Assembly: GCA_963774405.1 (NCBI GenBank)
Contig: CAVZEV010000002.1
Span: 228,692-292,691, forward strand
DNA length: 64,000 nt
Reading direction: 5' to 3'
Source of the DNA: VRUE01 sp963774405
GTDB lineage: Bacteria; Actinomycetota; Thermoleophilia; Solirubrobacterales; 70-9
Shown here: positions 7,512 through 16,286 of the stretch, one piece after another
How positions within the stretch are numbered: the first letter of the stretch is position 1
Layout of the letters: every line of letters begins with the position of its first letter
Position numbers and translations under genes: made by a program
The notes under the pieces: generated by a model
What the model was told of the DNA's origin: nothing
Seen by the model: only the letters and a program-made list of their open reading frames with translations
The model's database searches: none

Positions 7512-8564
7512 ATGAGCGCCAAAACCCCCGGACTACTCGACAAGCTCCTCCGCACTCCCGGCCCCTCGGGCTACGAGGCCCAGGCCGCCGCCGCCTGGCG
7601 CGAGGCAGCGTCCTTCGCCGCCGTCTCGGCCGACGGCATCGGCTCCTCGGTGGCCCGCGTCGGCGACGCCTCGCCGCTGCTCGCCGTCGTCGGCCACATC
7701 GACGAGATCGGCCTCGTCGTCCGCCACATCGACGAGAAGGGCATCCTCTGGTTCGCGCCGATAGGAGGATGGGACCCGCAGATCCTGGTCGGCCAGCGGG
7801 TCGAGGTTCAGGGCCCGAACGGTCCGGTACTCGGGGTGGTTGGCCGCAAGCCGCTGCACCTGCTCGACGCCGAGGCGCGCAAGAAGGTGGTCGAAATCAA
7901 GTCGCTGCACATCGACATCGGCGCCGCCGACCGCGAGCAGGCGGAGTCGCTGGTTCGGGTCGGCGACCCCGTCGTGATCGCCACCGAGCCCCTCGCCCTC
8001 AGCGGCGAGCGGCTGGTCTCGCGCTCGATGGACAACCGGCTCGGCGCCTACGTCGCGCTGGAGTCGCTGCGGCGCTGCCACGAGGGCGGCGCGCTGAAGG
8101 GAAGCCTCGCGGCGATCGCCGCCGTGCAGGAGGAGATCGGCCTCTTCGGCGCCCGCACGTCCGCCTTCAAGGTGCAGCCCGATCTGGCGCTGGTGGTCGA
8201 CGTCACCCACGCGACCGACGCCCCCGGCGTCGACGAGAAGGAGCTCGGCCGCCATCCGCTCGGCTCGGGACCGGTGATCTACCGCGGCGCGACCCTCTCC
8301 CCCAAGCTCTCCGAGCTGCTGATCGAGGTCGCGGCGGAAGCGGGGATCGAGCACACGGTCGGCGCCACCGGCAACTCGACCAGCACCGACGCCGACGGCG
8401 TCCAGTTCACCCGCTCGGGCATCCCCACCGGCCTCGTCTCGATCCCACTGCGCTACATGCACTCGCCGGTCGAGATGGTCGACCTCGCCGACGTCGAGGC
8501 CACCGTTGCCCTGATCGCGGCGTTTGCCGAGCGGCTGGACGATTCGGTCGACCTCAGCCGCTGA
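7512..8564 (+). CDS. M42 family metallopeptidase (glutamyl aminopeptidase/FrvX-like)
   Basis: A 350-residue dinuclear metal aminopeptidase. Metal and catalytic motifs in order: VVGHIDEIGLVV (His ligand), RSMDNRLGAYVALE (bridging Asp), VQEEIGLFGAR (catalytic Glu pair), VVDVTHATDAPG (Asp ligand) and the late His in YMHSPVEMVDL. Members form large tetrahedral dodecamers that trim peptides in the cytoplasm. The start at ATG 7512 gives the expected MSAKTPGLLDKLLRTPGPSG opening. The gene is divergent from the SDR gene, with 65 bp between the starts. Confidence 0.92.
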   Translation: MSAKTPGLLDKLLRTPGPSGYEAQAAAAWREAASFAAVSADGIGSSVARVGDASPLLAVVGHIDEIGLVVRHIDEKGILWFAPIGGWDPQILVGQRVEVQGPNGPVLGVVGRKPLHLLDAEARKKVVEIKSLHIDIGAADREQAESLVRVGDPVVIATEPLALSGERLVSRSMDNRLGAYVALESLRRCHEGGALKGSLAAIAAVQEEIGLFGARTSAFKVQPDLALVVDVTHATDAPGVDEKELGRHPLGSGPVIYRGATLSPKLSELLIEVAAEAGIEHTVGATGNSTSTDADGVQFTRSGIPTGLVSIPLRYMHSPVEMVDLADVEATVALIAAFAERLDDSVDLSR

Positions 8565-8573
8565 CTGGAAGCC

Positions 8574-9623
8574 TCAGTTGGCGACGAAGACTGCGTCTCG
8601 CCCGTTTGCCTTAGCCGAGTAGAGCGCCGCGTCGGCGCGGGCGACCAGGTCGTCGGTGTTGACCCGCTCGGGTTTGGTCACGGCGGCGCCGATGCTGATC
8701 GTCACCCCGACGCCCCCGGGGCGCCGCTTGCGCACCGCCTGGCGCAGGCGCTCGGCAATCGCCACGGCATCGGTCTCGCTGGCGCCGGGGAGGACGACGA
8801 GGATCTCCTCGCCGCCGATCCGGTAGATCGAGTCGCCGGCGCGCAGCGCCGAGCGCATCGTGTAGGCGACGTCCTGCAGGACCGCGTCGCCCGCGGCGTG
8901 GCCGAGCTCGTCGTTGACCCGCTTGAAGTGGTCGAGGTCGCAGAGCAGCAGGGCGTGGGACTGCCCGCCCGCGCGTCCGTCGCAGGGGGAGCCGTCGAGC
9001 TCGGCGAGGCGCTGCGCCAGCGCGTTGCGGTTGAAGAGCCCGGTGAGGGGGTCGAGCGTCGCGCGGCGCCGGTGGGCCCGGTCGGACTCGACCAGGGCGC
9101 CGGAGAGAATCACGGTGCTGAGCACGAGGGCGACCGCGGCGACCAGGGCCTGGCTGTGCGCCGCGGCGGCGGGCGGGTCGACCGCGACGGTGCTGAGCAG
9201 GAAGACGGTCAGCAGGTAGATCGTGCCGACGACCATGCCCCAGGGGTCGAAGCGGGCGCCGAGGGTGACGGCGGGCAGCGCGAACCACATCAGCACCGGG
9301 CTCGTCGGCCCGCCGGTGGCGATCACCGCGCCGCCGAGCAGCAGCGGCAGGGCGCCCCAAGCGCCGGCCACCCAGAGCCACGGCCGCGGGCTGCTCTGCA
9401 TGAAGCGGTCGGCGACGGCGAAGCCGGCGAATCCGGCGGCCAGCGGCGCCAGCCAGAGCCAGCCGACCGCCGGGCCGGCCGAGGCGAGCGCCAGGGCGAG
9501 GATCGCGAAGCAGGCGGCGCGGTAGCGGCGCACGCGGCGCTCCATGTCGAGCAGGCGCTCGCGGCGCGCCTCGCGCAGGCTGTCTTTCGTGGTCGTCACG
9601 CTCGCCACATCGACCGACCGCAC
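8574..9623 (-). CDS. Membrane diguanylate cyclase (GGDEF domain)
   Basis: A 349-residue protein: about six hydrophobic segments (residues ~35-180), then a GGDEF domain from about 188 (RATLDPLTGLFNRNAL). The signature reads GGEEI rather than GGEEF. An RxxD inhibitory site (RAGD) lies exactly five residues before it. DLDHFKRVNDELGHAAGD supplies metal and GTP residues. It should make c-di-GMP under product inhibition, with the membrane part as sensor. It sits alone between the M42 and M24 peptidase genes and interrupts the usual aro-efp run. Confidence 0.88.
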   Translation of the reverse strand: MRSVDVASVTTTKDSLREARRERLLDMERRVRRYRAACFAILALALASAGPAVGWLWLAPLAAGFAGFAVADRFMQSSPRPWLWVAGAWGALPLLLGGAVIATGGPTSPVLMWFALPAVTLGARFDPWGMVVGTIYLLTVFLLSTVAVDPPAAAAHSQALVAAVALVLSTVILSGALVESDRAHRRRATLDPLTGLFNRNALAQRLAELDGSPCDGRAGGQSHALLLCDLDHFKRVNDELGHAAGDAVLQDVAYTMRSALRAGDSIYRIGGEEILVVLPGASETDAVAIAERLRQAVRKRRPGGVGVTISIGAAVTKPERVNTDDLVARADAALYSAKANGRDAVFVAN

Positions 9624-9668
9624 AAGGCCTCTTAACCTTGCACCGCCTCAGCCGGGCCGGGGCGCGAC

Positions 9669-10728
9669 TCAGTCGACCAGCTGCAACTGCTTGGGCAGGG
9701 CGCTGAGGTTGCGACAGCCCTCGTCGGTGACCACCACCAGGTCCTCGATCCGCACGCCCAGCTCGCCCGGCAGGTAGATGCCCGGCTCGATCGTCACCAC
9801 TTCGCCCGCGGCGAGCACGTCCTCGGAGCGCTGCGAGACGCGCGGCTCCTCGTGCACCTCGAGGCCGACCCCGTGGCCGAGCCCGTGGCCGAAGCGCTCG
9901 CCGTGGCCGGCGGCGGCGATCAGCTCGCGGGCGATCGCCGTCGACCTCCTCGGCCCTGGCGCCCGCCCTGACGGCGGCGAGCGAGGCCTCCTGGGCCTCG
10001 AGCACGGTCTCATAGACCGCGCGCGCCGCCTCGCCCGGCTCGCCGGTGGCGAAGGTGCGGGTGCCGTCCGAGCAGTAGCCGTCGAGCTTCGCGCCCATGT
10101 CGAAGACGACCAGCTCGCCGCGGCCGATCTCGCGCTCGCCCGGCTCGGCGTGCGGAAGCGCCCCGTTGGGGCCGGCGGCGACGATGGTCGGGAAGGAGGG
10201 CTCGGCGCCCTGCTCGCGCATCCGCGCCTCGGCGGCGCGGGCGACGTCGAGCTCGCTGCGCCCCGCCAGGCCGCGCTCCAGCGAGAAGCGCCAGATCTCG
10301 TCGGCGAGCTCGGACGCGGCGGTGATCGCCGCCAGCTCGGCCTCGTCCTTGACCCGGCGCAGCTTCTCGACCGTGCCGGCGGCGCCCTCGAGCGTCACTC
10401 CGTCGGGCCGTTTCTCCTCCAGCCGCTGCAGCGTGCGCACCGCCATGTGGTGGTCTTCGAAGCCGGTCTTGCCGGTCAGGCGTTCGGCGATCCCGCCGAG
10501 CCAGTCGTCGCTGACGGTGACCACCTCCCAGCCCTCGACCTCGGCCTCGGCGCGCTCGGTGTAGCGGAAGTCGGTGAGGAAGACGCGCCGCTCGGGGCCG
10601 CAGACGCAGGCGCCGTTGGTGCCGCCGAAGCCGGTCAGGTAACCGACGTTGACCAGGTCGGTGACGAGGAAGCAGTCCAGCTCGCGCTCGGCGAGGGACG
10701 CGGCAAGGCGATCGGCGCGGCTCGTCAT
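9669..10728 (-). CDS. M24 aminopeptidase (Xaa-Pro peptidase family), one frameshift
   Basis: A two-domain 'creatinase-fold' peptidase. The N-terminal domain (RELDCFLVTDLVNVGYLTGF) is followed by the catalytic domain with metal ligands in VVFDMGAKLDGYCSDGTRTF, GHGLGHGVGLEVHEEPRV and VVTIEPGIYLPG plus the final VRIEDLVVVT. The frame breaks near 9938 after EEVD; removing one G restores AIARELIAAAGHGERFG. ATG 10728 overlaps the aroQ stop (ATGA). Xaa-Pro dipeptide trimming is the family role. The break looks like an assembly indel. Confidence 0.9.
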
Positions 10729-11186
10729 CGGCCGGGGCCGGCGCCGAGCTCGCCGGCGAGCAGCTCCAGCGCCTCGCGGTAGCCGTCGGGGCCCTTGCCG
10801 AAGATCTTGGCGAGGACGAGGCCGTCGAAGACCGAGAGCTTGCGCCACTCCTCGCGCGCCTCGACGTCGGAGAGGTGGACCTCGACCGCGGGCACGCCGG
10901 TGACGTCGAGCGCGTCGGCGATCGCGCGGCTGTAGTGCGACCAGGCGCCGGCGTTGACCAATGCCGAGTCGGCCAGCTCGGGCACGCGGTGCAGGTATTC
11001 GCAGAACTCGCCCTCGGAGTTGGTCTGGAAGAAGATCGCTTCCAGGTTGAACTCGCGCGCCCAGCGTTCGATCTTGCTCTCCAGCTCGCGCAGCGAGAGG
11101 CCGCCGTAGACCGCCGGGTCGCGGCGGTCGAGGATGTTGAAGTTGACCCCGTGCAGGACGGCGACGCGGTTGTGGGACGTGGTCAC
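10725..11186 (-). CDS. aroQ: Type II 3-dehydroquinate dehydratase, divergent
   Basis: A 153-residue enzyme that dehydrates 3-dehydroquinate in the shikimate pathway. Alignable motifs: LHGVNFNILDRRDPAVYGG (usual HGPNLNLLGxREPxxYG; the catalytic Arg and Tyr are kept), FQTNSEGEF (usual QSNxEGxL), VNAGAWSHYS and EVHLSDVEAREEWRKLSVF. The usual GPNLN and RHxS words are changed (GVNFN, RKLS), so it is a diverged family member. It sits between aroKB and the M24 gene with 4-base overlaps on both sides, which supports the pathway assignment. Confidence 0.85.
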   Translation of the reverse strand: MTTSHNRVAVLHGVNFNILDRRDPAVYGGLSLRELESKIERWAREFNLEAIFFQTNSEGEFCEYLHRVPELADSALVNAGAWSHYSRAIADALDVTGVPAVEVHLSDVEAREEWRKLSVFDGLVLAKIFGKGPDGYREALELLAGELGAGPGR

Positions 11187-12712
11187 TGGTAGAGCTCCTC
11201 CACGGCGGCCCTGACCTTAGCCGGATCGACCAGCTGGCCCGTGCGGGGCTCTCCGGGCTCGCTGAGCAGGACGAAGCCGACCCCGGCGGCGGTCCGCTTC
11301 TTGTCGCGCTGCAGGGCGTCGAGCACCGGGTCGATGGCGATCACGGAGTCGAGGGCGACGGGCAGGCCATGCCGCGCGAGGATCGCCTCGACCTCGTCGC
11401 GCAGCTCGGGCGCGTCGGAGAGACGCAGCGCTGCCAGCAGGCCGAGCCCGACCGCCTCGCCGTGGCGGTAGCGCTCGTAGCCGCTGGCCGCCTCGATCGC
11501 GTGGCCGACCGTGTGGCCGAGGTTGAGCACGGCGCGCAGGCCGGCGTCGCGCTCGTCCGCGGCGACCACCTCGCACTTGTAGAGGGCGCAGGGAAAGACG
11601 AGATCGGCGAGCTGCTCGGGATCGAGCGACTCGATTGCGCGGGCGCGCTGCCAGAGCTCGCCGCCGGCCAGCAGCCCCGTCTTGAGCAGCTCGACGAACC
11701 CGGCCGCCAGCTCCTCCGCCGGCAGGCTGGCCAGCGTCGCCGTGTCGGCGAGGACTGCGCCCGGCAGTTGGTAGGCGCCTGCGTAGTTCTTGCCCTCCGG
11801 CAGGTCCACCCCGGTCTTGCCGCCGTAGGCCGAGTCGACCTGGGCGACCAGCGTCGTCGGCACCTGGACGACCGCGACACCGCGCTGGTAGAGGTGGGCG
11901 CAGAAGCCGGCCAGGTCGCCGACCACGCCGCCGCCGAGGGCGACGATGTGATCCTCGCGCGTCATTCCGGCCCTGGCCAGCTCGCGCAACACCCGCTCGG
12001 CTTCGGCCATCGTCTTGGCCCTCTCGCCAGGCGGCAGGGTGACGCGGCCGGCGAGCGGCTCGAGCCGCCCTGCGTAGAGCGGGCCGACCGACTCGTCGCT
12101 GACGCAGAAGCGCCGACCGGGCAGCGGCCAGGCAGCGGCGCCGAGCAGGTCGCGGCCGACAAAGACCGGGTACTCGCCCGAGGCGCTCGCCGCCCAGAGC
12201 ATCTTCGTCCCGGCCGGCAGCTCGGTGAGCGCGACGAGCGAGGGCATCGCGCGGGAGATCAGGCCGCGGTCGCCGGGTGGGATGACCGCGTCGGCGAGCG
12301 GGCCGTAGAACGGGCTGCGCTCCTCCAGCAGGCGCTCGACGTCCTCGGCGTTGCGGGCCAGCGGGCGGTCGCTGCGGGCGATCCGCCGCCAGGCCTCGCG
12401 CGCATCGACCTGCAGCCAGACGACGACGTGGCGGCCGAGCGCCTCGCGCACCCGCTCGGAGAGGACGCTGCCGCCGCCGAGCGCGATCGCGCCGCCGTCG
12501 GCCCGCTCGAGCAGCTCGCCGACGACCTCGGCCTCGCGGGCGCGGAAGGCCTCCTCCCCGTCCTCCTCGAAGGCGCGGCGGATCGGCTTGCCGAAGGCCT
12601 CCTCCATCAGCTGGTCGATCTCGGTGGTCTGCAACCCGGCGTCGCGGGCCGCCGCGAGCGCGGTCGACTTCCCCGCCCCCATGAAGCCGATGAAGACGAG
12701 GGCCGGCCTCAT
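11183..12712 (-). CDS. aroKB: Fused shikimate kinase - 3-dehydroquinate synthase
   Basis: A 509-residue bifunctional protein. Residues 1-165 are shikimate kinase: P-loop GFMGAGKST at 9-17, EIDQLMEEAFG, GGGSV and the RxxxR lid (RPLARNAEDV). Residues ~170-509 are 3-dehydroquinate synthase: EYPVFVGRDLL, VALGGGVVGDLAGF, TTLVAQVDSAYGGKTGVD, and metal ligands in GFVELLKTGLL, LNLGHTVGHAIE and RHGEAVGLG. The reading frame is continuous with no indel. Such fusions are known in some bacteria. It overlaps aroQ by 4 bases (GTGA), so pathway steps 2, 3 and 5 are coupled. Confidence 0.95.
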   Translation of the reverse strand: MRPALVFIGFMGAGKSTALAAARDAGLQTTEIDQLMEEAFGKPIRRAFEEDGEEAFRAREAEVVGELLERADGGAIALGGGSVLSERVREALGRHVVVWLQVDAREAWRRIARSDRPLARNAEDVERLLEERSPFYGPLADAVIPPGDRGLISRAMPSLVALTELPAGTKMLWAASASGEYPVFVGRDLLGAAAWPLPGRRFCVSDESVGPLYAGRLEPLAGRVTLPPGERAKTMAEAERVLRELARAGMTREDHIVALGGGVVGDLAGFCAHLYQRGVAVVQVPTTLVAQVDSAYGGKTGVDLPEGKNYAGAYQLPGAVLADTATLASLPAEELAAGFVELLKTGLLAGGELWQRARAIESLDPEQLADLVFPCALYKCEVVAADERDAGLRAVLNLGHTVGHAIEAASGYERYRHGEAVGLGLLAALRLSDAPELRDEVEAILARHGLPVALDSVIAIDPVLDALQRDKKRTAAGVGFVLLSEPGEPRTGQLVDPAKVRAAVEELYQ

Positions 12713-12721
12713 TGGATCTGC

Positions 12722-12758
12722 CCCCCATTGACTACCGCTGAGGTAGTGAAAGGAGGGC
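12722..12758. repeat. 37-bp palindromic repeat, copy 1
   Basis: The core CTACC...GGTAG is flanked by a C-rich and a G-rich arm, filling the gap between the aroKB start and the aroC stop. It matches 21379-21415 at 32 of 37 positions by eye. The imperfect palindromic shape suggests an RNA hairpin or mobile palindromic unit. Confidence 0.75.
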
Positions 12759-13925
12759 TCATCCGCGGAAGTCGATGCGCTTCTCGTAGGCGTCGAGGGC
12801 GGCGCGAACGTCGTCGATGTGGTCGCCGCCGAACTTCTCGCGGTAGGCGCGAGCGAGGACGAGGCAGACCATCGCCTCGGCGACCACGGCGGCGGCCGGG
12901 ACGACGGTCGAGTCGGTGCGCTCGCGCAGCGCCTGGGCCGGGGCCTTGGTCTCGGTGTCGACCGAGCGCAGCGGCTTGGTCAGGGTCGAGATCGGCTTGA
13001 TCGCCGCCCGCACCGAAAGTGGCAGGCCGTTGGTCATGCCGCCCTCGAGGCCGCCCGCGTGGTTGGTTTCGCGGAAGTAGCCCTGCGCCTCGGACCAGAA
13101 GATCTCGTCGTGGGCTTCCGAGCCGGCGCGGCCGGCGACGTCCCAGGCCTCGCCGATCGAGACGCCCTTGACCGACTGGATCGAGGCGACGGCGCCGGCA
13201 AGCCGGCCGTCGAGCCGGTCTTCCCAGGAGATGTGTGAGCCGAGCCCGGGGACGAGGCCGAAGGCGCGCACCTCGAAGCTGCCGCCGAGGCTCTCGTTGG
13301 CCTTGCGCAGGCGGTTGATCTCGGCGACCATCGCCACGCTCGCCTCGGCGTCGAGGCAGCGCACCGGGTCCTCGTCGACGCCGGCGAAATCGTCGGGCCC
13401 GAGGTTCTCGCGCTCGGGCGCCTTGACCGAGGCGATCTGGGTGACGTGGCTGTGCACGCTGACGCCGAGCGCGGTGAGGAAGCCGCGGGCGATCGAGCCC
13501 GCCGCCACGCGCGCAGCGGTCTCGCGGGCGCTGGCGCGCTCGAGCACGTTGCGGATGTCCCTGTGGCCGTACTTCTGGGCGCCGACGAGGTCGGCGTGGC
13601 CGGGGCGCGGCAGGTGGACCTCGTCGACCTCGGCCTCGACCGGCCACGGGTTCATCCGCTCTTCCCAGTTGGCGTAGTCGCGGTTGGCGACGAGGACGGC
13701 GATCGGGCTGCCGAGCGTGCGCCCGTGGCGCAGCCCGGAGCGGATCTCGACCGTGTCGGTCTCGATCTTCATCCGGCCGCCGCGGCCGTGGCCGAGCTGG
13801 CGCCGCGCCATGTCAGCGTCGAGCGCCTCGCGCTCGAGCTCGAGCCCGGCCGGCATCCCCTCGACGATCGCGACCAACCCCGGCCCATGCGACTCCCCCG
13901 CCGTTGTGAATCTGAAAGCGCTCAT
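12759..13925 (-). CDS. aroC: Chorismate synthase
   Basis: A 388-residue FMN-dependent enzyme that makes chorismate from EPSP, the last shikimate step. Family signatures: FRFTTAGESHGPGLVAIVEG at the N-terminus, GHGRGGRMKIE..., RPGHADLVGAQKYGHRDIRN, ERASARETAARVAAGS, and NHAGGLEGGMTNG. The start at ATG 13925 gives the canonical MSAFRFTTAGESHG opening; the frame upstream runs through a hairpin repeat. Part of the aroE-aroC-aroKB-aroQ run. Confidence 0.96.
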   Translation of the reverse strand: MSAFRFTTAGESHGPGLVAIVEGMPAGLELEREALDADMARRQLGHGRGGRMKIETDTVEIRSGLRHGRTLGSPIAVLVANRDYANWEERMNPWPVEAEVDEVHLPRPGHADLVGAQKYGHRDIRNVLERASARETAARVAAGSIARGFLTALGVSVHSHVTQIASVKAPERENLGPDDFAGVDEDPVRCLDAEASVAMVAEINRLRKANESLGGSFEVRAFGLVPGLGSHISWEDRLDGRLAGAVASIQSVKGVSIGEAWDVAGRAGSEAHDEIFWSEAQGYFRETNHAGGLEGGMTNGLPLSVRAAIKPISTLTKPLRSVDTETKAPAQALRERTDSTVVPAAAVVAEAMVCLVLARAYREKFGGDHIDDVRAALDAYEKRIDFRG

Positions 13926-13967
13926 GTCCAACCCAAGGCTATAGGCGAGCCGGCCGGCGAGCCCGGC

Positions 13968-14019
13968 CGCTGACTTCGTGTTTTTGGGTGCATACGGACC
14001 CAAAACGACGAAGTCAGCG
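13968..14019. repeat. 52-bp near-perfect hairpin between aroE and aroC
   Basis: Arms 13968-13989 and 13998-14019 pair over 22 positions with two mismatches (12 bp, a 2-base internal loop, then 8 bp) around an 8-base loop GCATACGG. The inner arm is TTTTGGGT/ACCCAAAA, much more AT-rich than the surroundings. No second copy was found by eye here. Like the 47-bp and 37-bp elements, it occupies an operon gap. Confidence 0.8.
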
Positions 14020-14033
14020 TGACGGGCAGGCGA

Positions 14034-14826
14034 TTAGCCGCGGGCGGCGGTGCGCATCGTCTCGAGTGGGGCTGGGCGGCCGGTCCAGGTTTCGAGCGAG
14101 AGGGCGCCCTGCTGGACGAGGATCTCGATGCCGTCGACGGTGGCGGCGCCGGCCGCGGCGGCGGCGCGCAGCAGGGCGGTGGGCTCGCCGCCGTAGACCA
14201 TGTCGACCACGGTCTGACTCGGCATGAACGCTGCGGCGGTGAGCGGCAGCTCGGCGAAGGGGTCCTCACCGCTGAGGCCGACCGCGGTCGTGTTGACGAT
14301 CAGCTCGCAGCCAGTCTGGTCGAGGGAATCGACGGGCACGCCGCCGAGCTCCGCGCAGAGGTTGCGCGAGCGCAGCGCGGTGCGGTTCCAGACCTCGACC
14401 GCGGCGCCCTCGCGCAGCAGGGCCCAGACGATCGCCCGGGCGGCGCCGCCGGCGCCGAGCACCAGCGCACGCTTGCCGCCGCGGCGCGGCGGGCAGCGAG
14501 CGCAGGAAGCCCTCGGCGTCGGTGTTGTCCGCCCGCACCTCGCCGTCGGCGAAGACGAGCGTGTTGGCGGCGCCGATCTCGCGCGCGGTCTCGGAGAGCT
14601 CGTCGGCCAGCGAGAGCGCCGCGCCCTTGTGCGGGACGGTGACGTTGGCGCCGGCGAATCCCTCGCCCGGCATCGCCCGCACCCGCGCCTCGAAGGCGTC
14701 GGGAGCGACCTCGATCGCCTCGTAGCTCCACTCCTCCCCCAGCCCCAGCTCGGCCAGGGCGGCGTTCTGCATCGCCGGCGAGCGCGAGTGGCCGACCGGG
14801 TAGCCGAGGACGGCGAGGCGCGGCAC
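14034..14826 (-). CDS. aroE: Shikimate 5-dehydrogenase, one frameshift
   Basis: An NADPH-dependent enzyme that reduces 3-dehydroshikimate. N-terminal substrate motifs: LGYPVGHSRSPAMQNAA, GANVTVPHK (catalytic Lys) and NTDAEGF (catalytic Asp). The C-terminal Rossmann part has VLGAGGAARAI, WNRTALRSRNL and EILVQQGALSLETWTG. The frame is lost near 14480, between RSLPAAPR and KRALVLGAG, in a GC-rich run. One or two bases restore it. The GTG start shares a base with the mltG stop. Probably a functional gene in the organism. Confidence 0.9.
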
Positions 14827-15887
14827 TATTCCCCGCAGTTGGTCGGCGAGTTGCCGCCGGCAGCTTCGCGAGCCGAGTTGTAGCGGGCGACGTCGGCTTC
14901 GAATTCGGCTTCGGTCTTGGCGAAGGCCAGCTTGTTGCAGGCGCCGGGCTCGACCACGTAGAAGAGCCACTTGCCCTTCGCCGGGTGCGCGGCCGCTTCG
15001 ATCGAGGCGAGGCCGGGGCTGTCGATCGGGCCCGGCGGCAGGCCGGTGTGGGTGCGCGTGTTGTAGGGCGATTCGACCGCCAGTTCGGATTCGGTCAGCG
15101 GCTTGGTGTAGTTGCCGGTGGCGAAGCGGGTGGTCGCGTCGATGCCCAGCGGCATCCCTTCGTGCAGGCGGTTGTAGATCACCCGGGCGACCTTGCGGCG
15201 GTCGCCTTCGCTGACCGCCTCGTGCTCGACCATCGAGGCGATCGTGACCACGTCGAAGGTGGTCAGGTTCTTCGAGCGGGCGTACTTCATGTCGACCCCG
15301 GCGATGCGGCTCTTGAAGTCTTCGAGCTGCAGCTGCACGAGCTCGGCGGCGCTCGCGTGCTTGTCCAGTTCGAAGGTGTCGGGAAAGAGGAAGCCCTCGA
15401 GGTTCTTGGCCCCCTTGCCGCCGTACTTGGCCGGGTTGAGGTACCTGGAGCGCAGGCTGGCCTTCTCGTAGCTGCCCCGCAGGCCCTCCTGCTTGGCGAG
15501 CGCGGCGGTCTGGGCGCGCGTGTAGCCCTCGGGGATCGTCACCGTCACCGTCTTCAGCACCACGGGCGCCGGCGGCGGCGTGCTTTTGTGGAAGTGCTTG
15601 TAGGCGAGGGCGGCGATAGCGGCGATGCCGAGCAGGACCGCGGCGAGGCCAACCGCCAGGCCGAGGCGACGGTGGCCGGGGCGCGAGCCCCCGGGAGGCT
15701 CAGAAACCGAAGCGCCGCCAGGGGGAAGCGGCGGCACCGGAGGCGGCGCGGCGACCGGTGGCGGAGCGGCGGCGACGGGTGCCGGCGCGGCCGCCTTCCC
15801 AGCGTCCTTCTCCTCGCGCCTGGCGCGGCGCTCTTCGCGCTCGCGACGCCGCTGCTCGCGTTCGGCAGCGGCGTGATCCTCACTCAT
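14826..15887 (-). CDS. mltG: Endolytic transglycosylase MltG
   Basis: A 353-residue membrane-anchored murein lytic transglycosylase (YceG family) that cuts nascent glycan strands. Residues 1-75 are a charged, Pro-rich cytoplasmic tail (coiled EREQRRREREERRARREEK), then one membrane segment (~76-97). The catalytic domain has LEGFLFPDTFEL, the catalytic Glu in ASMVEHEAV, VARVIYNRLHEGMPLGID and NTRTHTGLPPGPIDSPG. It overlaps ruvX by 8 bases. Gene order alaS-ruvX-mltG-aroE is widely conserved in actinobacteria. Confidence 0.94.
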   Translation of the reverse strand: MSEDHAAAEREQRRREREERRARREEKDAGKAAAPAPVAAAPPPVAAPPPVPPLPPGGASVSEPPGGSRPGHRRLGLAVGLAAVLLGIAAIAALAYKHFHKSTPPPAPVVLKTVTVTIPEGYTRAQTAALAKQEGLRGSYEKASLRSRYLNPAKYGGKGAKNLEGFLFPDTFELDKHASAAELVQLQLEDFKSRIAGVDMKYARSKNLTTFDVVTIASMVEHEAVSEGDRRKVARVIYNRLHEGMPLGIDATTRFATGNYTKPLTESELAVESPYNTRTHTGLPPGPIDSPGLASIEAAAHPAKGKWLFYVVEPGACNKLAFAKTEAEFEADVARYNSAREAAGGNSPTNCGE

Positions 15888-16284
15888 CGTCGCTCTCTTC
15901 GATCGCGGCCTGTCCGGCGAGGTAGGCCTGCAGCAGGTGGGCCGCGGCGAGCGAGTCGGGCGCGGCCGCGGCCCCTTCGCGCTTGCTCGCCTCGGCCATG
16001 CGGGTGGTCAGGCGCTCGTCGTAGGCCTCGACAGGAACGTCGAGCACCGCCTCCAGTTCGGTGCAGAAGGTCCGCGTCAGCGCCGCCTGGCTGCCTTCCT
16101 CGCCGCTGAGGTGCAGCGGCAGGCCGACGACGACACGCTCGACCTCGTACTTGGCGACCAGCTCGGCGACCGAGCGGGCCTCGGAGGGCTCGATCACCGG
16201 CAGCGGCGTGGCGAGCGTGCCGCTGGGGTCGGAGATCGCGCAGCCGGTGCGGGCGGTGCCGTAGTCGAGGGCGAGGACTCGCAT
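15880..16284 (-). CDS. ruvX: Holliday junction resolvase-like RuvX/YqgF
   Basis: A 134-residue RNase H-fold nuclease. Motifs: MRVLALDYGTARTGCAISDP (first catalytic Asp), VVVGLPLHLSGEEGSQ, VEAYDERLTTRMAE (Glu region), and the late Asp in APDSLAAAHLLQAYL. The family processes pre-16S rRNA ends and is linked to recombination. It lies 2 bp after alaS and overlaps mltG. Confidence 0.93.
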   Translation of the reverse strand: MRVLALDYGTARTGCAISDPSGTLATPLPVIEPSEARSVAELVAKYEVERVVVGLPLHLSGEEGSQAALTRTFCTELEAVLDVPVEAYDERLTTRMAEASKREGAAAAPDSLAAAHLLQAYLAGQAAIEESDDE

Positions 16285-16286
16285 CG

